From Alphaproteobacteria bacterium (lineage in GTDB: Bacteria > Pseudomonadota > Alphaproteobacteria > Micavibrionales > Micavibrionaceae), in contig JAGYOK010000013.1 of assembly GCA_018399685.1 (NCBI GenBank), forward strand, positions 1 to 46,916: a stretch of 46,916 nucleotides of DNA, read 5' to 3'. The notes under the pieces are model-generated. The model had not been told where the DNA came from. It did no database searches and saw only the letters and a list, made by a program, of their open reading frames with translations. Shown here piece by piece: positions 36,559-46,829 of the stretch. Each line of letters starts with the position of its first letter. The first letter of the stretch is position 1. A program made the translations under genes and the position numbers.

Positions 36559-37920
36559 ATGCGCTTGCGTAAAAAAACTATAAAGACTTATTGCTGTTTG
36601 TTCGTGTGTCTGTTGCTTTTTATGGTGACTGGCGCAAGGGTTGTGTGTGCGCAATCTTTGCGGGAAGCTGCGCTCTATGCGCTTGAAAATCATCCAAAGA
36701 TAGAAGCTGCGCTGGCATCGCAAGCAGCGGCACAGTATGACATTGAAGAGGTGCGCTCTAACTATTTTCCTGAGCTTTCCGCAAGTATGACAGCCGGGCG
36801 TGTATATCAGGACAACGCAACAAGCCGTGGTTTAAGTGTCTCGCGTGGAGCTGCATATTCAGGCTATGGCGAAGGCTCTATAGCGGTGCGTCAAATGATC
36901 TATGACGGTATGGAGACAGACCATAAAACCGACGCATCTCTAGCGCTGGAAAAATCACGGCTGTTTGGTTTGCTTGATACAAAGGAGCAGGTCGTCTCTC
37001 AGGCAGTGCAAAGCTATATTGAGGTTTTGCGCCTGCGCAGCGCGCTCCAGCTTCTCGATAAGCAAAACGAAGAACTTGTAAAATATCAGGAGCGAATCAA
37101 GGATATGGCTGAAAATGGCATGAGCGACGAGACGCAGCTCCAGCAAGCCATAGATGTTGCCATGGTAGTTGAATCATTGCGCGCAGATTATGAAGGCCGG
37201 CTGATCGTCGCAGAGTCCAGCTATGTTCAGGCAGTTGGCAATCCAGTCCCTGTGCAAATGAGTGTTCCTGATAGCGTTCAGGATTTGGTGGAAATAGATC
37301 TGGATGAAGTGATGGCAAGAGTTAAAGAGCATCATCCGCTTGTGCAGGCCGCCTATATGCACGCTAGAGCCGCCAAAGATGATGTCGAGGCCGAGGAAGG
37401 CAAGCTATATCCTGATTTAAGTGGGGAACTCTCTCACTATAAATCGGATAAGAGGGATATAATCGGTGGAGAAAGTCAGGACAGCCGCGCTGTGTTGAAA
37501 ATGAACTGGTCGTTTTCGACCGGAGGAAAGGAATTTTCCGCGATCAAACGCAAGCGCTCTGAATATCTGGAAAAATTCTATAAAATCAAGGACGTTAAAC
37601 GTAATGTTGAAAAAGGTGTTAGCGAAGCTTACGCACGATATCTGACATTTTGGAAAAAAAGCGAACTTTCTACCAAACGGGTGGAGCTTAATAAAAAGCT
37701 TGTAAGCGCATATCAAAGCCAGTTTGAAGGCTCCCGTATAAATCTTCTGGCTTTAATGCGCGCTCAAAGCCAGCTTTTCAAAGCAGAACTGGAAGATAGC
37801 GATAACGCTTTTAATCTTCTGGCTGCACAATATGGTGTGCTTGCTGCGCGCGGTGAGTTGTTGGATGCAATATTGGCCTCGACCAATTCTGCTGCTGGAA
37901 GAAACCGGCAACAGCCATAA
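36559..37920 (+). CDS. Type I secretion outer membrane channel, TolC family
   Basis: Outer-membrane exit channel of a type I secretion system. From ATG 36559 the protein has 453 residues. A signal peptide has a hydrophobic core at about 11-25 and a likely cleavage after VVCA (residue 31). The TolC repeats follow: LREAALYALENHPKIEAALA near the start of the first and VKEHHPLVQAAYMHARAAKDDVEAEEGKLYPDLS at the second. The long helical stretches between them form the periplasmic tunnel. Overall it looks closest to the channels of adhesin exporters (LapE/AggA type). The ABC transporter gene follows after 36 bases, so it is part of one operon. Confidence 0.9.
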   Translation: MRLRKKTIKTYCCLFVCLLLFMVTGARVVCAQSLREAALYALENHPKIEAALASQAAAQYDIEEVRSNYFPELSASMTAGRVYQDNATSRGLSVSRGAAYSGYGEGSIAVRQMIYDGMETDHKTDASLALEKSRLFGLLDTKEQVVSQAVQSYIEVLRLRSALQLLDKQNEELVKYQERIKDMAENGMSDETQLQQAIDVAMVVESLRADYEGRLIVAESSYVQAVGNPVPVQMSVPDSVQDLVEIDLDEVMARVKEHHPLVQAAYMHARAAKDDVEAEEGKLYPDLSGELSHYKSDKRDIIGGESQDSRAVLKMNWSFSTGGKEFSAIKRKRSEYLEKFYKIKDVKRNVEKGVSEAYARYLTFWKKSELSTKRVELNKKLVSAYQSQFEGSRINLLALMRAQSQLFKAELEDSDNAFNLLAAQYGVLAARGELLDAILASTNSAAGRNRQQP

Positions 37921-37956
37921 TTAATTAAAGAATTTAAGAAATTAAGGTGACCAAAA

Positions 37957-40128
37957 GTGAAAGAGCAATGTGAAGTCAGCGAGGCAGGAATCCGAAATGA
38001 TGATCCTCTGCTTGGCTGTCTCGTTTATATTGCAAAGGCAAAAGGTCATCCCAAATCACCACAAACGCTTGTAGCGGGCCTTGCTTACGATGGCAAGCAC
38101 ATGGAGCCAAAACTGTTCTGTGAGGCAGCAGATCGCGCAGGGTTTAAAGCAGAAATCTTCGACAAATCAGGCGTTAATGAAATAAACGACGGGCTTATGC
38201 CTTGTGTCATATTCATGGGAGAGAATTCAACTCCTTGCGTGTTGGTTAACCGTGATAGCAAATCGAATTTGGCAAAGCTTTTTGATCCTTTGTCCGGGCA
38301 GGTTCATGCCATACCGATTAATGATGTGGTAAAAGATTTTGCAGGTTACGCGATTTTTGTGCGTGAAAAGACTGCTGTCATAAATGAAAGCGCAAAAGAG
38401 AACACCAGCGAACCAGAACATATTGACGGAAAATGGTTTTGGTCGATTGTTAGAAAAAACCGCTCTATATATGGCACGGTGATTTTAGCTTCAATGTTTG
38501 TCAATTTATTTGCACTGGTCAGTCCACTTTTTATCATGAATGTATATGATCGCGTTATTCCTAATAATGCAACCGAAACAGGCTGGGCGCTTGGAATAGG
38601 GGCTTTAACAGCTTTTGTGTTTGACTTTATATTCCGCACTGTACGCGGATACCTGATTGATTTTGCAGGGCGTAAAGCGGATTTCCTGGCTTCCCGAAAG
38701 ATTTACGATCATGTTTTAGATATGAAGCTTGAGCATCGCCCGCAATCAAGCGGTGCCTTTGCCAATATATTAAGAGATTTTGACTCTATTCGGGAATTCT
38801 TTACCTCTGCCACAGTCACGGCTCTGGTTGATGTTCCCTTTACATTTCTCTTTCTCTTTTTTGTATATCAGTTAGGAGGATCCATAGCCTTCATTCTGGT
38901 AGGGCTTATTACGATTACCTGCATAATCAGCTTCATCATCCAGTTTTCTTTAAAAGCGTGTGCCATAAAAGCGCAGCGTCTTGGTCAAAGCAGGCACGGC
39001 ATTTTAGTTGAAACTATCGGCGCTCTGGAGACAATTAAGGCAGGAATGGCCGATGGGAAACTGCGCAAGAAATACAGCGCAGTTATTAACGAAGACGCAT
39101 GCTATGCTCAAAAGTCACGCTTCTTATCGGCGCTGGCGGTAAATTCCTCTGTTTTTTTCCAGCAAAGCGCCAGCGTATTCCTCGTCCTCGCCGGAATGTA
39201 TCTCGTGCAAAGCGGGGATTTGACCACCGGTGGGTTGATTGCCAGCGTTATATTGGGTGGAAGAGCAATCGCTCCGATAGGACAAGTCGCCAATCTAATT
39301 ACCCGTTATCATCAGGCAGGAAGTGCGCTTAATGCTCTCAATAATGTAATGGAAGCTCCGGTTGAGCGTCCGTCTACAAAGCGCTTTTTGCACCGTCCGG
39401 TGCTTTCTGGAAAATTAGCATTTGAAAAAGTGTCCTTTGCTTATCCGGGAACACAAGTTCCAGTGCTCGATGAGGTGTCATTTACAATCAAGCAAGGAGA
39501 GCGCGTTGGCATTATCGGGCGCGTTGGCTCTGGCAAGTCTACAATTGCAAGGCTTTTGCTTAAACTCTATGAGCCGACAAGCGGCGTAATATTGGCCGAT
39601 GATACGGATTACCGCCAGATTGATCCGGCAGACCTAAGAAAGAATATGGGCTATATATCGCAGGAAGCGCAATTATTTCGGGGCAGTGTACGGGACAATA
39701 TTACAGCTTTTAAACCCGCCGCCAGCGAGGAAGAGATACTAAACTGCGCCCGTGAATCAGGAGTAGACAGCTTTGTTTCACGCCACCCCATGGGATATGA
39801 CGCACCGGTTGGCGAGATGGGAGCGCAGATTTCAGGCGGGCAGCGTCAGGCGATTGCCTTGGCGCGCGCAATGATAACAAAACCACGTATATTAATATGT
39901 GATGAGCCTACCAGCGCTATGGACACGCAAAGCGAAGCAGCATTCCTTTCCTACATAAAAGAACACACAAAAGACAAAACTTTTATACTGGTTACGCATA
40001 AGCATTCATTGCTCACAACTGTTGATCGTTTAATATTGCTGCATAATGGCAGAGTGATAATGGACGGGCTGCGTCATGATGTTTTGGAAGCTCTCCAAAG
40101 CGGGCAGATCAAAGCGCAACAACACTGA
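37957..40128 (+). CDS. Type I secretion ABC transporter with degenerate C39-like domain (LapB/LssB type)
   Basis: Inner-membrane ATPase and permease that drives export of a large substrate. GTG start at 37957, with AAGGTGA just upstream, gives 723 residues. N-terminal C39-like domain (about 15-140) begins DPLLGCLVYIAKAKG and lacks the DCG catalytic site of true C39 peptidases, so it would bind rather than cleave the substrate. Six-helix ABC membrane domain at about 165-450, then the nucleotide-binding domain with Walker A GRVGSGKST (about 522), signature ISGGQRQAIALARA and Walker B ILICDEPTSAMD. This architecture is shared with exporters of large RTX adhesins. Confidence 0.93.
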   Translation: MKEQCEVSEAGIRNDDPLLGCLVYIAKAKGHPKSPQTLVAGLAYDGKHMEPKLFCEAADRAGFKAEIFDKSGVNEINDGLMPCVIFMGENSTPCVLVNRDSKSNLAKLFDPLSGQVHAIPINDVVKDFAGYAIFVREKTAVINESAKENTSEPEHIDGKWFWSIVRKNRSIYGTVILASMFVNLFALVSPLFIMNVYDRVIPNNATETGWALGIGALTAFVFDFIFRTVRGYLIDFAGRKADFLASRKIYDHVLDMKLEHRPQSSGAFANILRDFDSIREFFTSATVTALVDVPFTFLFLFFVYQLGGSIAFILVGLITITCIISFIIQFSLKACAIKAQRLGQSRHGILVETIGALETIKAGMADGKLRKKYSAVINEDACYAQKSRFLSALAVNSSVFFQQSASVFLVLAGMYLVQSGDLTTGGLIASVILGGRAIAPIGQVANLITRYHQAGSALNALNNVMEAPVERPSTKRFLHRPVLSGKLAFEKVSFAYPGTQVPVLDEVSFTIKQGERVGIIGRVGSGKSTIARLLLKLYEPTSGVILADDTDYRQIDPADLRKNMGYISQEAQLFRGSVRDNITAFKPAASEEEILNCARESGVDSFVSRHPMGYDAPVGEMGAQISGGQRQAIALARAMITKPRILICDEPTSAMDTQSEAAFLSYIKEHTKDKTFILVTHKHSLLTTVDRLILLHNGRVIMDGLRHDVLEALQSGQIKAQQH

Positions 40129-40168
40129 AAGCAAGAAAAACAAGATAAAATAAAGTAAGAGAAAAATA

Positions 40169-41491
40169 ATGGTATCGCCGCAAAAACAGGAATTGGATTA
40201 TATGGACGAGCTGCAGGCTGCTTTGAGTATGCGTCCTGCAAAGCCTGTTTATGTTCTGCTTTTTACTATTATGGCTTTTGTTTTGTTTGCCGTTGTATGG
40301 GCTGCGATCACTGAAGTTGATATCCTCACTCGCGCGCAGGGGCAGGTCGTTCCATCACAAGAAATCCAAGTCATACAAAGCCTTGAAGGAGGTATATTGG
40401 AAGAGTTGCTTGCCGCCGAAGGCGATATCGTTAAAAAGGGACAGGTTCTTTTGCGCATCAGCGACGTTGCGTTTTCTTCTGAAAAGCGCGGGACGCAGGC
40501 AAGATTTCTTTCTTTGGAAGCAAAAAAAGCGCGTCTGATTGCAGAAAGCACAATGAAAGATTTTGAACTACCGGAAGATATTAAAAAACAAATTCCTGAT
40601 ATTGCCGCAAACGAAAAGGCTCTTTATGATTCGCGGCAAAAAGAGTTGCACGGCGCATATGAAATGCAAGACGAGCAAATCAAAAAAGCCAGAGCTGGGC
40701 TTGCCGAAGTCGGGGCAGAAATTAATCGCCTTTACAAAAGTCGTGAGCTTTTGAATAAAGAGCTGACAATTACCAAAGAAATGGTTGCCAAACGCGCAGT
40801 GCCTCAACTTGACCAGATCAGGCTGGAGCGGGAGCTGGCCGACATCTCAGGCCAGATCGAAGTGCGGGGGCAGGAGAAAAAGGGTCTGGAGGCCGAACTG
40901 GCCAGTGTGCAAAGCCAGCGTAAGGCGCAAACTGATAAATTCCGTTCCACAGCTTTGGAAGAGCTGAACGAGGTAAAAACAGAAATATCAGCGCTTAGAG
41001 AAAATCTTAAATCTATAGGAGATCGAGTGTATAGGGCTGAGCTGCGTGCGCCGGTTGATGGTATCGTCAACCAGATCACGGTAAAAACAATTGGTGGAGT
41101 TATCGAGCCTGCTATGAAGCTTGTGGAAATTGTCCCGGCAGATGATGAGCTTAAAATTCTGGCAAAAGCCAAACCGGAGGAAATAGCATTCCTCAGACTC
41201 GGCCAGCCTGTGCGAGTTAAGATTACGGCGTATGACCCGCAACGTTACGGATCTTTGGAAGGTGTTCTAACGCGGTTAGCTGCCAATAGCATTAGTGAGC
41301 GTGATGGCTCTGTGATGTTCGAAGTCGAAGCCCGTACAAATAAAAATTATCTGGGGACAGAGGAAAATCCGCTACCGATCACAGCCGGCATGATTGCCAA
41401 TGTTGATATCATAACAGGCAAACGCACTATCCTTAACTATTTGACTAAACCGTTCCACCGTGGCTTAAGCCAAGTCTTTCGTGAGCGCTAG
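40169..41491 (+). CDS. Type I secretion membrane fusion protein, HlyD family
   Basis: Periplasmic adaptor joining the ABC transporter to the TolC-like channel. The 440-residue protein has a short cytoplasmic start and one membrane helix at about 28-48. The first biotinyl-lipoyl half follows (TRAQGQVVPSQEIQVIQSLEGGILEELLAAEGD), then a long coiled coil (about 120-290) and the second lipoyl half with ELRAPVDGIVNQI. The C-terminal beta barrel carries VRVKITAYDPQRYGSLEG. It lies 40 bases after the ABC gene and 15 before the cyclase gene. Confidence 0.93.
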   Translation: MVSPQKQELDYMDELQAALSMRPAKPVYVLLFTIMAFVLFAVVWAAITEVDILTRAQGQVVPSQEIQVIQSLEGGILEELLAAEGDIVKKGQVLLRISDVAFSSEKRGTQARFLSLEAKKARLIAESTMKDFELPEDIKKQIPDIAANEKALYDSRQKELHGAYEMQDEQIKKARAGLAEVGAEINRLYKSRELLNKELTITKEMVAKRAVPQLDQIRLERELADISGQIEVRGQEKKGLEAELASVQSQRKAQTDKFRSTALEELNEVKTEISALRENLKSIGDRVYRAELRAPVDGIVNQITVKTIGGVIEPAMKLVEIVPADDELKILAKAKPEEIAFLRLGQPVRVKITAYDPQRYGSLEGVLTRLAANSISERDGSVMFEVEARTNKNYLGTEENPLPITAGMIANVDIITGKRTILNYLTKPFHRGLSQVFRER

Positions 41492-41506
41492 GAAAGTAAA
41501 TTATCT

Positions 41507-43825
41507 ATGCTGACGATTACACCAAGACAACGAAAAGCGCTACATGCCCTTGCTTTATTTTTGCTGTTGATTGCTGCGGTATCCCTTAGCGATTCAAAGA
41601 ATGCTATTCGCATGGATTTGCAGCATAGCGTTTTTGACGAGTTTAATCGTCGCCATCCTCGCCAGCTAAAAGACGAAGCAAACAGGGTGGTTATTATCGA
41701 TATTGATGAAAAATCTCTTGAACTGATAGGACAATGGCACTGGCCACGCAATATTATGGCCGATATGACCTACAGCCTAAAGGAAAAAGGAGCAAAGGTC
41801 ATCGCGTTTGATGGTGTTTTAGCAGAAGAAGACCGCGTCTCTCCGCATGTCCTGTACCGTAATTTAACGCCGGATCAGGTTTCGGGTTTGCCTGAAACAA
41901 TGAGACAAGGCGGGCTTCTGCTGAATTATGATGAAATGTTCGCCAAAGCTATACGCGATTCAAAAATCTTTGTAACGGGCTTTGTCTATGGGCGGCTTGA
42001 TCGGGATCAAAACAAACCGCTAGATAAGAAACGGATTTTAGCGCGCAGCGATGTTAAGGAAACTTTTTTGCAAGAAGCACCATATTTTGAGGCTGCGGCG
42101 GTGAATCTACCAATATATTCAAGAGCCGCAGCGGGTAATGGCAGCTTTATGGTAGAGCCTGACTCCGGTGGAATAATAAGGCGTATTGGTATGATTTATA
42201 CCGATCATCAGACAATCTATCCGTCTCTTGGCCTTGAAGTGGTGCGCGTAGCAGAACTGGGGCGAAAAGGAACTGTACGTCTGGCTGCTGCACCGGAAGA
42301 AAGCTCCCGCTTGATTGATACAAATTACCGTATTGTTGTTGGAGAAAAGGTTATTCCAGTGGAAAGTGACGGCGTTTTGAATGCCTATTATCGGCATTAT
42401 TGTAATGAAGATGATGTCGCAAAAAAATCCAGAGGGTGCGTCGTGGCTGATTATATTCCGGCATATAAGCTCCTGCTTCCCGGATATGAACAGGAAACAC
42501 GCACGGTCATCGAAGGGAAAATAGCCCTAATTGGTGCAAGCGCAGAAGGTCTTAAAGATTTGCGAAGCACAGCTCTTCAGCCATTTCGTCCGGGCGTGGA
42601 AGTGCACGCAAATATCATAGAGCAGGTACTTGATGGGCAATATCTCTTACGGCCTTCCATTACCAAAGGTGTAGAGGCTATATATATCCTTATCGCTGGC
42701 TTGTTCTTTATTTTGATTGCTCCTTTTGTTGGAGTCTTGGTTTCTGTAGCGCTATGCCTTGTCATTATCTCATTTGCTGTATTCGGAGCGTATTACGCTT
42801 ATATTGAGTATGGGTTGCTCATAGATCCGGTTTACTCATCAATGGCAGTTCTAGGTATATTTATTGCCTCGACAGTGCTTTCATATGCGCGGGCTGAAGC
42901 GCGAAGAAAGCAAATTCGTAATGCATTTGGTATGTATGTGGCCGGTGATGTTATGCAGGATCTGGAGAAAAATCCAGAGAAGCTGAAGCTTGGAGGGGAA
43001 AATCGCAAGCTTAGCATTATGTTCACGGACATTCGCAATTTTACTGGTATTTCAGAGGGGCTTGCTCCCGAAGCACTCATCCAGCTCATGAATGATTTTC
43101 TAACCAAGATGAGCGACATCGTGATGAAACAAGAAGGAACCGTTGATAAATATATTGGTGATGCCATGATGTGCTTTTGGAATGCCCCGCGCGATGTAGA
43201 AAACCATGAGAGGAAAGCTTGCCGTGCGGCGCTTCAGATGCAAAGTGCACTTGAGCCTATTAACGAGAGATTACGTCAAAAAGCAAATCAGGAACGTAAA
43301 GAGATAATTCTTTTAAAGGCAGGAATAGGGATTAACGCTGGGACATGCGCCGTTGGAAATATGGGATCTCGTCAGCGTTTTGCATATTCTGCACTCGGTG
43401 ACGCGGTGAATATTGCCTCTCGTCTGGAAGGGAGGAGTAAATATTACGGGGTAGATATCATTATAGGTCAGAGCATATACGAAAAAGTTACTGACTTTGC
43501 GGTCATAGAGTTGGATAGAGTGCGTATGGTCGGAAAAGATAAACCGATTGTAGTTTACGGGCTGTTTGGTGATGAAAAGGTAGCTGGGCAGGAGTATTTT
43601 AAAAACTGGCTTAAAGCTCATAACAAAATGTTATCACTGTATCGCTCCAGAAATTTTATTGAAGCTGCTCAACAAATACAAACCTGCGGTGCTTTGGTGG
43701 GGCCAAATTATAGTCAGCTATACTCTCTTTATGAAGAGCGGGTAAATGATATATTAAAGATGTTAAAGCGCAACCAGACATTACCCGAAGGCTGGGACGG
43801 CACAATAGACGCTATGGAAAAATAA
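41507..43825 (+). CDS. CHASE2-domain class III adenylate cyclase
   Basis: Membrane sensor that makes a cyclic nucleotide, probably cAMP. The 772-residue protein has an N-terminal membrane anchor (about 10-27), an extracytoplasmic CHASE2 sensor (about 35-375) and three membrane helices (about 388-460). The class III cyclase domain follows at about 500-685. Metal-binding Asp residues are in FTDIRNFTG and YIGDAMM. The Lys in VDKYIGDA and Asp in ALGDAVN fit ATP rather than GTP, and the transition-state Asn and Arg are in VNIASRLEG. A helical, possibly TPR-like, tail ends the protein. AGGAAAG precedes the ATG. As the last gene of the secretion operon it links export or envelope state to signalling. 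Confidence 0.92.
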   Translation: MLTITPRQRKALHALALFLLLIAAVSLSDSKNAIRMDLQHSVFDEFNRRHPRQLKDEANRVVIIDIDEKSLELIGQWHWPRNIMADMTYSLKEKGAKVIAFDGVLAEEDRVSPHVLYRNLTPDQVSGLPETMRQGGLLLNYDEMFAKAIRDSKIFVTGFVYGRLDRDQNKPLDKKRILARSDVKETFLQEAPYFEAAAVNLPIYSRAAAGNGSFMVEPDSGGIIRRIGMIYTDHQTIYPSLGLEVVRVAELGRKGTVRLAAAPEESSRLIDTNYRIVVGEKVIPVESDGVLNAYYRHYCNEDDVAKKSRGCVVADYIPAYKLLLPGYEQETRTVIEGKIALIGASAEGLKDLRSTALQPFRPGVEVHANIIEQVLDGQYLLRPSITKGVEAIYILIAGLFFILIAPFVGVLVSVALCLVIISFAVFGAYYAYIEYGLLIDPVYSSMAVLGIFIASTVLSYARAEARRKQIRNAFGMYVAGDVMQDLEKNPEKLKLGGENRKLSIMFTDIRNFTGISEGLAPEALIQLMNDFLTKMSDIVMKQEGTVDKYIGDAMMCFWNAPRDVENHERKACRAALQMQSALEPINERLRQKANQERKEIILLKAGIGINAGTCAVGNMGSRQRFAYSALGDAVNIASRLEGRSKYYGVDIIIGQSIYEKVTDFAVIELDRVRMVGKDKPIVVYGLFGDEKVAGQEYFKNWLKAHNKMLSLYRSRNFIEAAQQIQTCGALVGPNYSQLYSLYEERVNDILKMLKRNQTLPEGWDGTIDAMEK

Positions 43826-43844
43826 ATGTCATTTATGATTCTTG

Positions 43845-45071
43845 TTATATGCTGGGTATTTGCCAGTCTCTTACAAGATCAACTATATCCTTTTCTGCCA
43901 TAGGCCTTGCAAAATAGAACCCTTGAGCATATTGACACCCCATCTCTTTTAAGATTTGTGCCTCCCTAAGAGTTTCCACGCCTTCTGCAACGACTTTCAT
44001 CTCCAGATTATGGCTTAATGTGACAATCGAGCGGACAAGCTCCAAAAGCCCCTTTTCATGTTCCATATCACGGATGAAGCTTTGGTCTATCTTCAATGTA
44101 TTAATCGGGTATGTATGTAGATAGTTAAGCGAAGAATATCCCGTTCCAAAGTCGTCAATAGCAATACCCATACCGGCTCTGCGGCACATGCTTAAAGTTT
44201 CTTTAGCACGCTCGGGCTGCCCGATCAAAAGACGTTCGGTAATTTCAATATGAACTTGCTCGGCCTTGACGTCAGTAAGGCTTAATGTGTCATATACATT
44301 ATTTACAAAGTCCGGTGCAGAGAAGTCCTTGCTGGAAAAGTTTACGCTCATGTGCAGATTTTTGTGATAGCGCGTACTTTCCTGAATGCGCTTTAAAGCT
44401 CTACAGGCATTTGTGAACGCCCATTTGCTGGCCTCGATAATCTGCCCCGTTTCTTCAATCACGGGAATGAACACGCCAGGGGAAATAAAGCCTTTTTCTG
44501 GATGAAACCAGCGCATCAAAGCCTCAAAGCCAGAGATTTCTCCCGTGCTCAAGTTAATAACGGGTTGATAGAACAAAGTAATTTCCCCGTTGTTCTTCTC
44601 TAAAGCTTCTTTATATTCATTGGCAATTCTTATGTGCTCAATAGCGCCATCTTCTTCGGCATATATAAGCTCTAAAGACTCAACACCCGATAACTCAGTT
44701 CCTTCAGCCTGAGATTCAATGCGATTAAGCGTATCACGATATCTTGTCATGATAATCTGCATCGCCATACGGACAACTGGATCGGCATTGCTCAGGCGGC
44801 GTGCAAAGTCTTCCTTGGTAATTTCAAGCACTGTGCAATCTTCCAAGGCGCGGATAGTTGCTGTACGCGGTGCACTGTCTATTAAAGACATCTCGCCGAT
44901 CATCGCACTAGGCCCTCTGGTGCCGATAATACGTTCCTCACCGCTCATGCCGGTTATTAACACTTCGACCTTACCGCTTTCAATAATATACGCTTTTTGG
45001 CCGACCTCACCCTGACGCATTATAATTTCGCCGGGCTTAAAGGATTTTTGAGTTTTTTCTGTTTGATGCAT
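43845..45071 (-). CDS. Cyclic-nucleotide-binding EAL phosphodiesterase
   Basis: A 408-residue soluble protein with an N-terminal cyclic-nucleotide-binding domain (about 10-120) and a C-terminal EAL domain (about 160-400). The sensor domain has the phosphate-binding cassette IGEMSLIDSAPRTAT with Glu60 and Arg69, typical of cAMP/cGMP binding. The EAL domain keeps the catalytic set: E-A-L at 183-185, Asn in SVNFSSKDF, EITE, DDFGTGYSSL, KIDQSFI and AEGVET. It should therefore hydrolyse c-di-GMP. The same order is known from the cAMP-sensing Bdellovibrio protein Bd1971. It converges on the cyclase gene with a 19-bp gap, which suggests that cAMP from that cyclase tunes this enzyme. Confidence 0.93.
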   Translation of the reverse strand: MHQTEKTQKSFKPGEIIMRQGEVGQKAYIIESGKVEVLITGMSGEERIIGTRGPSAMIGEMSLIDSAPRTATIRALEDCTVLEITKEDFARRLSNADPVVRMAMQIIMTRYRDTLNRIESQAEGTELSGVESLELIYAEEDGAIEHIRIANEYKEALEKNNGEITLFYQPVINLSTGEISGFEALMRWFHPEKGFISPGVFIPVIEETGQIIEASKWAFTNACRALKRIQESTRYHKNLHMSVNFSSKDFSAPDFVNNVYDTLSLTDVKAEQVHIEITERLLIGQPERAKETLSMCRRAGMGIAIDDFGTGYSSLNYLHTYPINTLKIDQSFIRDMEHEKGLLELVRSIVTLSHNLEMKVVAEGVETLREAQILKEMGCQYAQGFYFARPMAEKDIVDLVRDWQIPSI

Positions 45072-45264
45072 TTTATCTTGAAGTTAGTTGTTGTCCACAC
45101 TGTAATACAATATGAAATAAAAGTCTTAGTATTTGGTTAATGAGACATCTTTTCTTCCAGAAAATCAACTTGTGACAGATTATCGTATTCACAAATATTT
45201 GGATTTTAAGGTATGGCACCAAAAATAATAATTCATTATGACACCATGTTTTTTTCAAGAATAC

Positions 45265-45294
45265 TTGACAAGAGGTATAAAGCATCGTTATGTT
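45265..45294 (+). promoter_or_regulatory. Promoter of rpmJ
   Basis: A perfect -35 TTGACA at 45265-45270 and a -10-like TATGTT at 45289-45294, with an 18-bp spacer, about 55 bases before the rpmJ start. The 45072-45350 gap around it is AT-rich and otherwise shows nothing I can name. Confidence 0.55.
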
Positions 45295-45350
45295 CGCTGC
45301 TCGTTAGAGAATTATATTAGAGTTAAAGAGCCTAAAGGTTTAAGAAGACA

Positions 45351-45476
45351 ATGAAAGTTTCAAACTCACTTAAAACGTTAAAAACCCGTGATCGTAATTG
45401 CCGCGTTATTCGCCGCAAAGGACGTGTATACGTAATTAACAAGAAAAACCCGCGTTTTAAAGCACGCCAAGGCTAA
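45351..45476 (+). CDS. rpmJ: Ribosomal protein L36 (bL36)
   Basis: Smallest protein of the large ribosomal subunit. The 41-residue frame begins [20 protein letters not shown] and ends [12 protein letters not shown], the zinc-free form that lacks the CxxC..C..H set. The single Cys17 is not part of a zinc site. The longer 41-residue form is typical of proteobacteria. AAGAAG precedes the ATG and a terminator follows at 45528. It is too short for most gene finders but the match to the family is clear. Confidence 0.95.
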   Translation: MKVSNSLKTLKTRDRNCRVIRRKGRVYVINKKNPRFKARQG

Positions 45477-45527
45477 TATCAGGCAAAGAATTAAGTGTGA
45501 TTTTTGCCTCTAGTCTTTATGTTTAGG

Positions 45528-45551
45528 CCGCGAACGGTTGTTCGCGGTTTT
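45528..45551 (+). terminator. Rho-independent terminator of rpmJ
   Basis: A perfect 8-bp stem CCGCGAAC/GTTCGCGG with a GGTT loop, followed by TTTT. A weaker AGGCAAA/TTTGCCT stem at 45481-45509 precedes it. Confidence 0.8.
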
Positions 45552-45698
45552 GTAATGTTCGTATTTATTCAGCTTTTATAATAAACAAGAATAATAGAGA
45601 TGTTGAAAATCTTGCGGGTAAGTCACTCTCGGGGGTGCATTAACTTCTTTTCTCTGATATATCCTTATTAATTGAATTCTATTCATTGGGATAAGTGA

Positions 45699-46742
<1,044 letters not shown>

Positions 46743-46829
46743 CTTACTTTATATCCTGAATATCCTGATCGTAATTATCATCTGTGATTTTTGTTAGCGT
46801 TGTTTACATCTTTTTGAAAGGATGTAGGC

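Noticed and set aside
45073-45285. 70-codon minus-strand frame upstream of the EAL gene
   Set aside because: It covers the rpmJ promoter region, is AT-rich with a low-complexity translation, and has no ribosome-binding site.
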